Assembly (NCBI RefSeq): GCF_004310685.1
Contig: NZ_SISG01000002.1
Location: 62,001 to 126,000, forward strand
Direction of reading: 5' to 3'
Source of the DNA: Glaciihabitans arcticus
GTDB lineage: Bacteria; Actinomycetota; Actinomycetes; Actinomycetales; Microbacteriaceae
Length of the DNA stretch: 64,000 nt
This document shows positions 26,363 to 34,706 of the stretch, piece after piece; positions within the stretch are counted from its first letter, which is position 1, and the number at the start of each line of letters is the position of its first letter. The notes under the pieces were generated by a model. That model saw nothing but the letters and a program-made list of their open reading frames with translations, was not told where the DNA came from and searched no databases. A program made the translations under genes and the position numbers.

Positions 26363-27025
26363 TCAGTTTAGCGAGGGGTCTCCGGCCACAGCGGGATCGA
26401 TTCTGAGCGGCGCCTCGGTCGCGGCGAGCACGTCGGCGATGCTCACGCCGGGGGCGAGCTCACGCAGAACGAGCCCGTCTTCCGTCACGTCGATCACGGC
26501 CAGGTCGGTGATGATGCGATCGACGCACCGGATGCCCGTGAGCGGCAGTGAGCATTCACTCACGATCTTCGCGCCGCCGTCCTTCGCCGTGTGCTCCATC
26601 AGCACGATCACGCGTTCGGCGCCGTTCACGAGGTCCATGGCCCCGCCCATTCCCTTGATGAGCTTGCCGGGCACCGCCCAGTTGGCGATGTCCCCTGCGG
26701 TCGAGACCTGCATGGCGCCAAGCACGGCCGTGGCGATGCGGCCGCCGCGGATCATGCCGAAACTCGTCGCCGAGTCGAAGTAGGAGGCACCGGGCAGAAC
26801 CGTGACCGTCTCCTTGCCCGCGTTGATGAGCTTCGGGTCTTCCTCCCCCGCCCAGGGATACGGTCCGACGCCGAGGATGCCGTTCTCCGAGTGCAGCACA
26901 ACGGTGATGGACGGGTCGAGGTGGTTGGGGATCAGGGTCGGCAGTCCGATGCCGAGGTTCACGTAGGTGCCGTCGCGCAGCTCACGGGCGGCGCGGGCAG
27001 CCATCTCGTCGCGGGTGAGGGCCAT
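26363..27025 (-). CDS. scoB: 3-oxoacid CoA-transferase, subunit B
   Basis: The 220-residue subunit carries the catalytic glutamate Glu47 in [14 protein letters not shown], preceded by VNLGIGLPT, and [13 protein letters not shown] and [13 protein letters not shown], all hallmarks of family I CoA-transferase beta subunits. With subunit A it moves CoA from succinyl-CoA or another donor to acetoacetate or 3-oxoadipate; the acceptor cannot be read from sequence. The ATG overlaps the subunit A stop by one base (TGATG). It is followed by the DUF853 gene after 4 bases. Confidence 0.9.
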   Translation of the reverse strand: MALTRDEMAARAARELRDGTYVNLGIGLPTLIPNHLDPSITVVLHSENGILGVGPYPWAGEEDPKLINAGKETVTVLPGASYFDSATSFGMIRGGRIATAVLGAMQVSTAGDIANWAVPGKLIKGMGGAMDLVNGAERVIVLMEHTAKDGGAKIVSECSLPLTGIRCVDRIITDLAVIDVTEDGLVLRELAPGVSIADVLAATEAPLRIDPAVAGDPSLN

Positions 27026-27804
27026 CAGCTCGCCTCCCTTTCGCGCACGGTGGTTCTCTCGATCGGCAACTCAGAAGACTGCTCCGCCGTGAGCTCGACG
27101 ACCGCGTCGACGTAGATGCCGGGCAGGTGCACCTGGTCGGGATCGAGCACTCCCGGCTCGACCAGCTCGTCGACCTCGGCGATCGTGTACCGGCCGGCCA
27201 TGGCGGCGAGCGGGTTGAAGTTGCGGGTCGACTTCTCGAAGACGAGATTGCCGTGCCGGTCCCCGCGGGCGGCGCGCACTAGGGCGACGTCGGCGCGGAT
27301 GGCGCGCTCGAGCACGTAGCCGCGCGGCTCCCCGAGCGAGTCGAACTCGCTCACCGGTTTCGGCGGCGAGGTGATGGCGACGGATCCATCGGACGCGTAG
27401 CGCCACGGCAGGCCGCCCTCGGAGACCGCGGTGCCGACCCCGGTCGCCGTGTAGAAGGCGGGGATGCCCACGCCGCCCGCGCGCAGCCGTTCTGCGAGGG
27501 TGCCCTGCGGCGTGAGCTCGACCTCGATCTCGCCGCCGAGGTACTGCCGGGCGAATTCCTTGTTCTCACCGATGTACGAGGCGATGATGCGACGGATGCG
27601 CCCGGCCTCGAGCAGTTCGCCGAGCCCCCAGCCATCCACGCCGCAGTTGTTGGACACCACCTCGAGCTCGCTCGCGCCCTGGGCGATGAGGGCACGGATC
27701 AGAACGATCGGGACGCCACTCAGGCCGAACCCTCCCACGGCGAGCGTGGCGCCATCCCGAATTCGAGCGACTGCCTCGTGGGCGGTCGCGACGGACTTGT
27801 CCAT
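27025..27804 (-). CDS. scoA: 3-oxoacid CoA-transferase, subunit A
   Basis: The 259-residue subunit starts [15 protein letters not shown] and has the CoA-binding glycine motif [11 protein letters not shown], then [28 protein letters not shown] and AERLRAGG, typical of family I alpha subunits. It is a little longer than the usual 230-235 residues. The ATG has GAGGAG 5 bases upstream. It is first in the unit scoA-scoB-DUF853 and divergent from the small membrane protein at 27888, with 83 bases between the starts. No ketone-body or aromatic-degradation genes are nearby to fix the substrate. Confidence 0.9.
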   Translation of the reverse strand: MDKSVATAHEAVARIRDGATLAVGGFGLSGVPIVLIRALIAQGASELEVVSNNCGVDGWGLGELLEAGRIRRIIASYIGENKEFARQYLGGEIEVELTPQGTLAERLRAGGVGIPAFYTATGVGTAVSEGGLPWRYASDGSVAITSPPKPVSEFDSLGEPRGYVLERAIRADVALVRAARGDRHGNLVFEKSTRNFNPLAAMAGRYTIAEVDELVEPGVLDPDQVHLPGIYVDAVVELTAEQSSELPIERTTVREREAS

Positions 27805-27873
27805 GGTGCTCCTCAGCGTCGTTGCTGTCAGCGGGTGAAACTCGCGGTGCTCCCACCTTACGCACGCGACCGC

Positions 27874-27879
27874 TAGGCT
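27874..27879 (+). promoter_or_regulatory. Leaderless -10 box
   Basis: TAGGCT lies 8 bases before the GTG at 27888 and would start transcription next to the initiation codon of the small membrane protein gene. No -35 box is clear. Confidence 0.35.
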
Positions 27880-27887
27880 CGCCGATT

Positions 27888-28472
27888 GTGATCACAGTCC
27901 GCGCATCCCTCAGCGGCCAGGCCACGATTCTCGGCAGCGGGTTCGGGCTCGCGGTCTCCGGGCTGATCAGTGGTTTCTTCCGCGGGCACACCGGCGCACA
28001 ACTGTTCATCCCCTCACTGATCGTGCTCGCCGTCATGGTGCTGGTCGCCCTCGCCTTCCGAGTGAATTCGCGCATCACCGCCGAGGGCGATCGCATCACC
28101 GTGCGCACCCTCATCGGCACGAGCCACGGCTTCGCGATCGACGACGTCGCGGAGCTGGTGGATGCCCGGCACGTCGAGACCGGCTTCTCGCCCACCGCGC
28201 GCCTCGCTTTTCTCGACGCCGAGGGTTTCGCCCTGCTGCGCCTGCGCCCCCGGTTCTGGGACTCGGACGCGCTGCGCGCCCTCACGAGCTCCTTCGGCGA
28301 GAAGCGCACCGTGCTGCCCGAGGTCATCACCGCGCGCGACCTGCTGGAGCGCTACCCATTCGCCGTCGGCTTCCGCACCCGCCGCCCGTTCCTGGGCTTC
28401 GGACTCGTGCTTGTGGCGGTCTTCGCTGTTGTGCTCGGCTACGTCTGGTTCCTCGACGTTCTCGAGGCCTAG
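27888..28472 (+). CDS. Small membrane protein with PH-like core (paralogue of 23948-24589)
   Basis: The 194-residue product starts with GTG (VITVRASLSGQ) and has two N-terminal helices (about 14-34 and 38-58), a soluble middle with RITAEGDRITVRTLIGTSHG and LRLRPRFWDSDALRALTSSF, and a C-terminal helix. Layout and the RFW-SDALR motif match the product at 23948-24589. Function is unknown; the core resembles bacterial PH-like domains. The TAG stop shares CTAG with the stop of the convergent acetyltransferase gene, the same end arrangement as its paralogue. Confidence 0.68.
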   Translation: MITVRASLSGQATILGSGFGLAVSGLISGFFRGHTGAQLFIPSLIVLAVMVLVALAFRVNSRITAEGDRITVRTLIGTSHGFAIDDVAELVDARHVETGFSPTARLAFLDAEGFALLRLRPRFWDSDALRALTSSFGEKRTVLPEVITARDLLERYPFAVGFRTRRPFLGFGLVLVAVFAVVLGYVWFLDVLEA

Positions 28473-29092
28473 GCGCGCATGCCGAACAGCGGCCCGTCGG
28501 GTGTGCTCGACGGCAGCTCGATGAAGCCGAGGCGTTCATAGAATCCGCGAGCGCGCTGGTTGGCCGGGTCGATCGACAGGTGCACGCCCGGGATGCCCGC
28601 CTCCCGCAGCGCGCCCACCAACGTCTCGACCAGCCGTCGTCCCATTCCGCTCCCCTGGGCCTCGGGCAGCAGGTCGATGTGCAGGTGCGCGGGGAATTCC
28701 TCGAGCTCGTCGATCAGCATCCGCTCCGGCCCGAACCCGAGTTCGCGCATGTGCTCGTCGGGTGTCCCCGTTCCCGTGACGGGCGGGTACTTCACCGCGA
28801 AGCCGGGCAGCCAGAAGTCGCGGTATTGCGCCACGAACGCGTGGGTGTCGGGAGCCGCGACGATGTAGCCGACGACGCGCTCACCGTCATCCAGCACCCA
28901 CGCCCACTCGGGCTGCAGCATCACGTAGGGCCGCACGAAGATGTCGGGCACGAGGTCGTCGTCGGCGTAGCGACCAGTCGCGTCCTCGCCGATGTGCCCG
29001 GTCAGCAGGCAGACGCGGGTGACGTCGTCGAAATCGGTGAGGCGGTAGCGGCGGATCTCGACTTCGCTCGATCTGCTTTCGGCACGCTCCAT
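28469..29092 (-). CDS. GNAT-family N-acetyltransferase
   Basis: The 207-residue product begins MERAESRSSEVEIRRYRLTD and carries the GNAT fold: an N-terminal strand and DFDDVTRVCLL helix, then HIDLLPEAQGSGMGRRLVET, whose QGSGMG is the acetyl-CoA pyrophosphate loop, and the C-terminal RARGFYERLGFIEL. Length and motifs resemble actinobacterial acetyltransferases related to O-GlcNAcase-associated GNATs; the substrate is unknown. The ATG overlaps the saccharopine-dehydrogenase-like stop by one base (TGATG), placing it last in the operon led by the second kinase pair. Confidence 0.85.
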   Translation of the reverse strand: MERAESRSSEVEIRRYRLTDFDDVTRVCLLTGHIGEDATGRYADDDLVPDIFVRPYVMLQPEWAWVLDDGERVVGYIVAAPDTHAFVAQYRDFWLPGFAVKYPPVTGTGTPDEHMRELGFGPERMLIDELEEFPAHLHIDLLPEAQGSGMGRRLVETLVGALREAGIPGVHLSIDPANQRARGFYERLGFIELPSSTPDGPLFGMRA

Positions 29093-30369
29093 CAGTGCTC
29101 GTTGAGGCGGTCCTCCAGGCCCCAGGCCTGGCCGTAGCCGCCGTCGGCCTCGGGGCGCGCCATAAGCTCGAGGAACGGCTCGGCGTCGAAGGCCTCGGGG
29201 CCGAGCACGCCGCGCCCGCTCCAGGTTCCGGCGGCGAGCAGTTCGAGCGCGATCACCGGGTTGAGGGCGGTCTGCCACACGACGCACTGGCTCTCGTACT
29301 CCGCCATCGTCCACTCGTTGTCACTCACGTGGTACAGGTAGACCTCGCGCGGGTTGTTGTCCTTGCCGAGTCCGGTGACCCAGAGGCCGGCGCAGGTCTT
29401 GCCGGTCATCCGCGGGCCGAGGGTGGCGGGGTCGGGCAGTCCGGCCGCCACGACATCGCGCGGGGCGACCATCACGGGTCCGTCGGCGGAGCGCACCCGC
29501 ACCGGGTCGGTGCGGTCGAGGCCGAGCTGGTTCAGCGTCTTGAGGATTCCGATGAACTCGTCACCGAGCCCGTACTTGAAGGTCACGCGCTTGGCATCGA
29601 CCCAGCGCGGCATCAGCAGCACCTCCTCGTGCTCCACGTTGACGCACTCGACCGGGCCGATGCCCTCGGGGAAGTGGAAGATCTCGGGCTCGGAGAACGG
29701 CGCCGTCGTGTACCAGCCGCGGTCCTTCTCCCAGACCACGGGCGGGTTGAGGCATTCCTCGATGGTGGTCCAGATGGAGAAGGATGGCGCGAAGATCTCG
29801 TTGCCGGCCTCGTCGCGCACCACGAGGTTCGCGCCGTCGCGTGTGCCGAGCTCGTCGATCTCGTTGAACAGGTGGTCGGCGGCGTAACGCGCGAAGACAT
29901 CACTCAGGCCCGGCTCGACGCCCATGCCGACGAGCGCGAGGCGACCGGCGGTCTCCCAGTCGGGTGCCTGGGCGAACTGGTCGTCTCCGAGCTTCACGCC
30001 GGTCTCGGAGTGCGGGTTGGTGGGATGCGGCTCGCTCAGGCTCATCGCCATGTCGAGGTAGTCGGCGCCCGCAGCGAGGGCCCCCGCGAAGATCGTCGGC
30101 ACGAACTTGGGCTCGACGGCGTTCATCACGTGCGTGGCGCCGTGCTCGAGAGCTACGCGGGTGACGTCATCCGGATTCGAGGCATCGATCTGCGCGGCGA
30201 TGAACCGGCCGTCCTGTGAACCATGCTTGGACTCGATCCAGTCGATCGTCGCCTCGGCGCGAGCGAGGTCGTAGTCGCTCACGACCATCAGCTCGAAGAA
30301 TGTACGGCGGGCGGCGATCTTGGCGATCGCGTTGCCGACGCCACCGGCGCCGACGAGCAGGATTCTCAT
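29092..30369 (-). CDS. Saccharopine dehydrogenase family protein
   Basis: The 425-residue protein has the N-terminal Rossmann motif MRILLVGAGGVGNAIAKIAA, then GATHVMNAVEPKFVP and GADYLDMAMSLSEPH, followed by the C-terminal domain of saccharopine dehydrogenase-like reductases (VGMGVEPGLSDVFARY, EGIGPVECVNVEHEEV). Relatives include lysine dehydrogenases and carboxyspermidine or saccharopine reductases; the substrate cannot be decided. It is soluble. The gap to the PAP2 gene is 9 bases and the acetyltransferase start overlaps its stop, so all belong to one transcript. No lysine catabolic partner is adjacent. Confidence 0.85.
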   Translation of the reverse strand: MRILLVGAGGVGNAIAKIAARRTFFELMVVSDYDLARAEATIDWIESKHGSQDGRFIAAQIDASNPDDVTRVALEHGATHVMNAVEPKFVPTIFAGALAAGADYLDMAMSLSEPHPTNPHSETGVKLGDDQFAQAPDWETAGRLALVGMGVEPGLSDVFARYAADHLFNEIDELGTRDGANLVVRDEAGNEIFAPSFSIWTTIEECLNPPVVWEKDRGWYTTAPFSEPEIFHFPEGIGPVECVNVEHEEVLLMPRWVDAKRVTFKYGLGDEFIGILKTLNQLGLDRTDPVRVRSADGPVMVAPRDVVAAGLPDPATLGPRMTGKTCAGLWVTGLGKDNNPREVYLYHVSDNEWTMAEYESQCVVWQTALNPVIALELLAAGTWSGRGVLGPEAFDAEPFLELMARPEADGGYGQAWGLEDRLNEH

Positions 30370-30378
30370 GTGTCGACG

Positions 30379-31050
30379 CTAGCGCGCCGAGCGCCCAGTC
30401 TCTATACGCAATCTGTGCGCGAGCGGCGCCCACACGATGATGGCCACTGCGGCGCCGAGCAGCAGGCCGCCGATCGTGTCGCTGAACCAGTGCGCGCCCA
30501 GGTAGGTGCGGCTGACCATCATCGCGACCACGTAGATCGCGCCCGCCGCCCAGACCCACCAGCGCCAGAGCAGCAGCCCGAGAACCACGGCGAGGGTTGC
30601 GGCGTTCGCCGTGTGCCCGGACGGGAACGATCCCTCGTCAACGACGACGAGGATGTCTTCGGGGCGTGGCCGGTCGTAGAGCCCCTTGAGGAGCTGCACG
30701 ACTGCCGCCGAGACGGCGAGCGCGATCACGTAGAAGGTCGCGGCCCAGTAGCGACGGAACAGGAGAAGCACGAGCGCGCCGCCGAGAGGGACAGCGAACA
30801 CGGCGAACCACCCGCCGCCGAGGAAGTTCATCACGTAGGAGGCTGACTCGAGGAACGGTGTTCTGTGCTCGACGATCTCCTCCATCCACTCCGCGTCCGC
30901 CTCGAACGGGAGGTTGCCGCGGATGAGGATGATCAGGCCGAGCAGCACGGCCGTGACCACTGCGGCCGCACCGCTGACCAGGGGCCAGAAGCGGGAGATG
31001 CGCGCGGTGTCACGCGAATCGGGCGGGGTGGTCTCAGACGTCGTCGGCAT
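30379..31050 (-). CDS. PAP2-family membrane phosphatase
   Basis: The 223-residue protein has six membrane helices and the complete acid-phosphatase signature on the outer side: KGLYDRPRP, PSGHTANAAT and SRTYLGAHWFSD with the catalytic histidines. Such enzymes dephosphorylate undecaprenyl diphosphate, phosphatidate or related lipids. It lies 9 bases behind the kinase-like partner gene and 9 bases before the oxidoreductase gene. A role in recycling a cell-wall lipid carrier is possible but not shown. Confidence 0.9.
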   Translation of the reverse strand: MPTTSETTPPDSRDTARISRFWPLVSGAAAVVTAVLLGLIILIRGNLPFEADAEWMEEIVEHRTPFLESASYVMNFLGGGWFAVFAVPLGGALVLLLFRRYWAATFYVIALAVSAAVVQLLKGLYDRPRPEDILVVVDEGSFPSGHTANAATLAVVLGLLLWRWWVWAAGAIYVVAMMVSRTYLGAHWFSDTIGGLLLGAAVAIIVWAPLAHRLRIETGRSAR

Positions 31051-31059
31051 CCGACCAAC

Positions 31060-32142
31060 CTACAGAGTGAATCGCAGGCAGAACTCGGTGCCCGTGAACT
31101 CACCGATAGCTGTCGGGAAGATGCCGCGAGCCACTGCGACGAAGGGTGCCAGCCGCACGCGCGGGTTGCTGCCCGGTGCGATGCGCGCGGTCAGCTCGCC
31201 GCCACCCGGCGTCATCGCCAGCGCGATGCTGCCGGACACCGAGTTCTCGGCACCGCGAAGGTGTGCGACGAGGGCACGCAGGCTTCCCCGCTGGCCGGGA
31301 CTCAGCCGCTGGGCGATGCGATCGGGATCGTCGAGGCTGTCCACGAGTTGCTCTGCCCAGCTCTGCTCGGCGTCGAGCACCATGAGCGCCCGCAGCTCGG
31401 CCGAGAGGGAGCGGGCGCGCGGGCCATCCCGATCACTGATGGCACCGGACTCGACGATCGATTCGAGGAACGGGATGACCTCACCGTGCAGGTAGCCGAG
31501 GTGGCTGGACGCTGCGGCGTCGGCGAGCACGCCTGAGGATGCGAGGGGCGCCGGCTTCTCCGCGTCAAGCCCGGCCCGCCAGGCCACGAGGATGCCGACG
31601 AGGGTCGCGCTGAAGGCTGCGGCGGCCACCCCGCTTGCGAGCACGGGGGTGGCCGCCGCGAGCGCATAGACGGCCGTCGGCACGGGGGTGGTCAGGCTGC
31701 CGGACTCGGCGACGGCGATCACGGCGAGGGCGACGGCGGAGAACAGGGCGCTGCCGAGCAGCTCGGGCCAGGCACGGTACGACCCGAGGGAGAATATGAC
31801 GATCGCCATGGCGACCGGACCCCAGTCGTCGCGCACGTAGGTGTTGGTGCCCCACTGGCTGAGCGCGTTCAGCAGCACGGCGACGAGGCTGCCGCCGAAG
31901 ACGACAAAGTGGGAGGCGAGGTTGAACGGAGGACGAAACGCACTCGTGGCCCGCACGAAGAAGCCGACGGTGGCGACGAGCACAAGGATCGCGGCGAGAG
32001 CGAGCGGGATCGAGGAGATCTGGGATGCGCCCACCACGCTCATCACCACGGCCGTGACGATCGCGAAGATGCCCGCGGCGATCACCACGAGCCGCGCGGT
32101 GATGCCGCCGAGCGGGTCGAGACTCTGCGGTGTGGCGCTCAT
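31060..32142 (-). CDS. Membrane protein with degenerate kinase-like C-terminus (second module)
   Basis: The 360-residue product begins MSATPQSLDPLGG and has about six membrane helices with the loop motif NTYVRDDWGPVAM. Its cytoplasmic half (LHGEVIPFLESIVESG, SLSAELRALMVLDAEQSW, LSPGQRGSLRALVAHLRG) aligns with the partner protein at 6322-7467 and likewise lacks the phospho-histidine, N-box and glycine boxes of a working kinase. The start is fixed by the ATGA overlap with the kinase stop, exactly as in the first module. PAP2, oxidoreductase and acetyltransferase genes follow instead of a response regulator. Confidence 0.7.
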   Translation of the reverse strand: MSATPQSLDPLGGITARLVVIAAGIFAIVTAVVMSVVGASQISSIPLALAAILVLVATVGFFVRATSAFRPPFNLASHFVVFGGSLVAVLLNALSQWGTNTYVRDDWGPVAMAIVIFSLGSYRAWPELLGSALFSAVALAVIAVAESGSLTTPVPTAVYALAAATPVLASGVAAAAFSATLVGILVAWRAGLDAEKPAPLASSGVLADAAASSHLGYLHGEVIPFLESIVESGAISDRDGPRARSLSAELRALMVLDAEQSWAEQLVDSLDDPDRIAQRLSPGQRGSLRALVAHLRGAENSVSGSIALAMTPGGGELTARIAPGSNPRVRLAPFVAVARGIFPTAIGEFTGTEFCLRFTL

Positions 32143-33305
32143 CGCAGCGGCACCGTGATCGAGACAGAGGTGCCCACGCCGGGTGTGGTCCAGAGCTGGA
32201 CGGTGCCACCGACGCCCTCGATGCGGCGGCGCACCGAGTTGCGCAGACCGAGTCGGTCCCTGCCGACCGCCGATTCGACGAAGCCCACGCCTGAGTCGAT
32301 GACCATAACCGTGAGGGTCGCGTCGGCGGCGATGACCGCCACCTCGGCCGCGCCGGTTCCGGCGTGCGCTGCCACGTTGCCGAGGCACTGGCGCACCGCG
32401 AGGCCGAGCGCCGTCGCCGTCTCGTCGGAGAGCAGCACCTCTGTTCCGAACTGGCCCGCGAGAGTAACCACGAGTCCCGACGAGCGGGCGTGCTCGATGG
32501 CCGCGGCGAGCGCACCGTCCACCGCCCGCCCGTCGACACCGGCGACAGGGGCGTCCTCGCGCATCTCGGCGATGCTCGCGGAGATGCGTTCCAGCGCGCG
32601 CGGCGGCACCGGGCCGACTTCCCGCGTCGCGACGACGGCGAGCTCGTTCAAGATCGTGTCGTGCACGAGAGCGGATGCCCGGCTCTCCGCCAGCTCACGC
32701 GTGAGTGCCGCCGAGTCGACCTCGTCGGCGCGCAGGATCTGCGGCTCAATGGACCGCGCCATCCGACGTCCTCGCGAGAGGAGTCCGAGCGTCAGCACGA
32801 TCACGATGAAGATGGATGTCGCGCCGACGTCGAGCGCCACCGGGTGCCCGAAGCCCAGGGCGGCGACGATGACGATCCCCTGCGCGACCAGATAGGCCAC
32901 GATGCAGGCCACGAGGCCGCGCACCACCCGCGAGGCGGTGACGCCGAACATGGTGAGGGCAATGACCGGGAGGGTGAGCAGCAGGTTGTCGGAGGGGGCG
33001 TCCTGCTCCTGGTAGCTCATGACGGTGTGGGTGTACCAGGCCATCGACAGCAGTTCGACGACGGCCACCGCACCGATGAGAACGGGGAGTCGGCGACGCA
33101 TCCGCACGAGAACGACCGCGCCCACGACCATCAGCAGCAGGGCGGGGAACGCGGCGTAGGCGCCGAGTCCGGGCAACGACGGCACGATCTGCATGATGAC
33201 GAGGAATGCCGCGCTGAGGCACACGATCCCGAACCAGAAGGATCCGCGGGCGAACGCGGAGTTGGTGCTGGGCACGGCGAGGCTCGTCGGAAAGACCTGT
33301 GACAT
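32139..33305 (-). CDS. NarL-type sensor histidine kinase (second module)
   Basis: The 388-residue kinase has about six membrane helices (25-178), a probable phospho-accepting His215 in ASALVHDTILNEL, N-box RQCLGNVAAHAG (Asn310), IDSGVGF (Asp337) and a closing GVGTSVSITVP. It is a paralogue of the kinase at 7464-8693 (shared LGLRNSVRRRIEGVGG region). The ATG at 33305 has GGGAGG 4 bases upstream; a GTG immediately before it is an alternative. No response regulator gene is in this operon, so phosphotransfer to a distant regulator, perhaps the one at 5640-6341, is expected. Confidence 0.85.
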   Translation of the reverse strand: MSQVFPTSLAVPSTNSAFARGSFWFGIVCLSAAFLVIMQIVPSLPGLGAYAAFPALLLMVVGAVVLVRMRRRLPVLIGAVAVVELLSMAWYTHTVMSYQEQDAPSDNLLLTLPVIALTMFGVTASRVVRGLVACIVAYLVAQGIVIVAALGFGHPVALDVGATSIFIVIVLTLGLLSRGRRMARSIEPQILRADEVDSAALTRELAESRASALVHDTILNELAVVATREVGPVPPRALERISASIAEMREDAPVAGVDGRAVDGALAAAIEHARSSGLVVTLAGQFGTEVLLSDETATALGLAVRQCLGNVAAHAGTGAAEVAVIAADATLTVMVIDSGVGFVESAVGRDRLGLRNSVRRRIEGVGGTVQLWTTPGVGTSVSITVPLR

Positions 33306-33330
33306 CACGCCTCCCGCAACCCGTCCCGAC

Positions 33331-33357
33331 CGACTACCCCCACAACGGGGGTAGTCG
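33331..33357. promoter_or_regulatory. Perfect 11-bp inverted repeat before second kinase gene
   Basis: CGACTACCCCC (33331-33341) and GGGGGTAGTCG (33347-33357) are perfect inverted copies around ACAAC, 26 bases upstream of the kinase ATG. TATCCT on the minus strand at 33380-33375 may be a -10 box, placing the repeat in the mRNA leader. One arm matches the element at 8745-8759. It may be a dimer site for the regulator or an RNA hairpin. Confidence 0.5.
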
Positions 33358-33414
33358 TTGTGTATTGCTCACAAGGATAGGGGGAAGCGGGCACCCGCAA
33401 AACCGACCGATCGG

Positions 33415-34641
33415 TCAGCGGGCCAATGCGGGTACAGTTCGCGGCCGCACCAGAATCCACATGGAGAAGAGCGACACGACCGAGGTCACGGCCATCACAC
33501 CGCCCATCGCGACGACGTGGATTCCGAGCAGGCCGACGATCGGCGAGATGAGTCCGGCGAGACCGAAGTTGACGGCTCCCATCAGCGACGCGGCGGTCGC
33601 CGCCTCCCCGCCGTGACCGGCGAGCGCGAGCACCTGCTGGCACGGGAACGCGAACCCGCAGGACAGGATGAAGAACCACAGCGGGATCAGCACGCCGACG
33701 AGCCCGCCGCCCGCGAGGTTGACGCCGACGATCACGAGAGCCGAGACGAGCATTCCCGAGACGGCACCGAGCAGGATCCACTGCGGCCCGATGCGACGCG
33801 CGAGCCGCGCGCTGATCTGCACGCCCGCAACGACACCGAGAGAGTTGACGGCGAACAGGAAGCCATACTGCTGCGCGTCGAGACCGTAGAAGTCCTGGAA
33901 CAGGAACGGCGAGGCGGAGAGGTACGCGAAGAGCCCCGAGAAGGTCATGCCCGCGATGATCGTGACTCCCACGAAGACCCGGTCGCTGAACAGCGCCTTA
34001 TAGCGCTCGCGGGTCGTGCTGTGCCCACGGTCACCGCGCCGTGCCGCCGGCAGCGTCTCGACGATGAAGAAGATCGCAGCGAGGATGACGAGCAGGCCGT
34101 AGGCGGTGAGGAACCAGAAGATGCCGCGCCAGTCGATGAAACGCAGCAGCTGCGAGCCGATCAGCGGTGCGAGGATCGGGGCGAGGCCGCTCACCAGCGC
34201 GAGGCGCGACAGCATACGCACGAGCGGCAGCCCGCCGAACAGGTCGCGCACCATCGCCATGGCCACAACGCCACCGCCTGCAGCGCCGACGCCCTGCAGC
34301 ACCCGGAACACACCGACCCAGAAGATGTCCGGGGCGAGCGCCACACCGAAGCTCGCGATGATGTGCACGGAGGTCGCGACGATCAGGGGAACCCGCCGAC
34401 CGACCTTGTCACTCCACGGTCCGACGAACAGCTGTCCGAGCGCGAAACCGATGGTCGTCGCGGTCAGGGTGAGTTGAATGGCTGCGGATGTCACGCCGAG
34501 GTCGGCCTCGAGCACCGGGAACGCGGGGAGGTAGAGGTCGATGGTGAACGGTCCGAGCGCGGTGAGCGCTCCGAGCACAACGATATAGACGAGCTTCTGG
34601 CGCGGAGTGAGCGAATCCCCCGGGTGTACAACGGTAGTCAA
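33415..34641 (-). CDS. Bcr/CflA-type MFS drug transporter
   Basis: The 408-residue transporter has twelve predicted membrane helices with the motif TALGPFTIDLYLPAFP at helix 1 and LFVGPWSDKVGRRVPLI in the first cytoplasmic loop, both characteristic of the Bcr/CflA drug-efflux group. The substrate is unknown. The start appears to be TTG at 34641, preceded by GGGAAGGGAC; the next in-frame candidates would remove conserved sequence. It lies 65 bases behind a ROK regulator gene on the same strand and could be co-transcribed. A short CTGACC/GGTCGG stem with TTTT follows the stop and may weakly terminate. Confidence 0.87.
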   Translation of the reverse strand: MTTVVHPGDSLTPRQKLVYIVVLGALTALGPFTIDLYLPAFPVLEADLGVTSAAIQLTLTATTIGFALGQLFVGPWSDKVGRRVPLIVATSVHIIASFGVALAPDIFWVGVFRVLQGVGAAGGGVVAMAMVRDLFGGLPLVRMLSRLALVSGLAPILAPLIGSQLLRFIDWRGIFWFLTAYGLLVILAAIFFIVETLPAARRGDRGHSTTRERYKALFSDRVFVGVTIIAGMTFSGLFAYLSASPFLFQDFYGLDAQQYGFLFAVNSLGVVAGVQISARLARRIGPQWILLGAVSGMLVSALVIVGVNLAGGGLVGVLIPLWFFILSCGFAFPCQQVLALAGHGGEAATAASLMGAVNFGLAGLISPIVGLLGIHVVAMGGVMAVTSVVSLFSMWILVRPRTVPALAR

Positions 34642-34706
34642 AGAGGTCCCTTCCCCTCGGGACCCAACCGCGGGGCGTCCCGCGCCATTCCCACCGCGTG
34701 GAAGTT

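Noticed and set aside
33402-33419. Short GACCGATCGGTC palindrome with TTTT after the MFS gene as terminator
   Set aside because: The stem is only about six pairs with one G-T pair and overlaps the stop codon; too weak to call a terminator.
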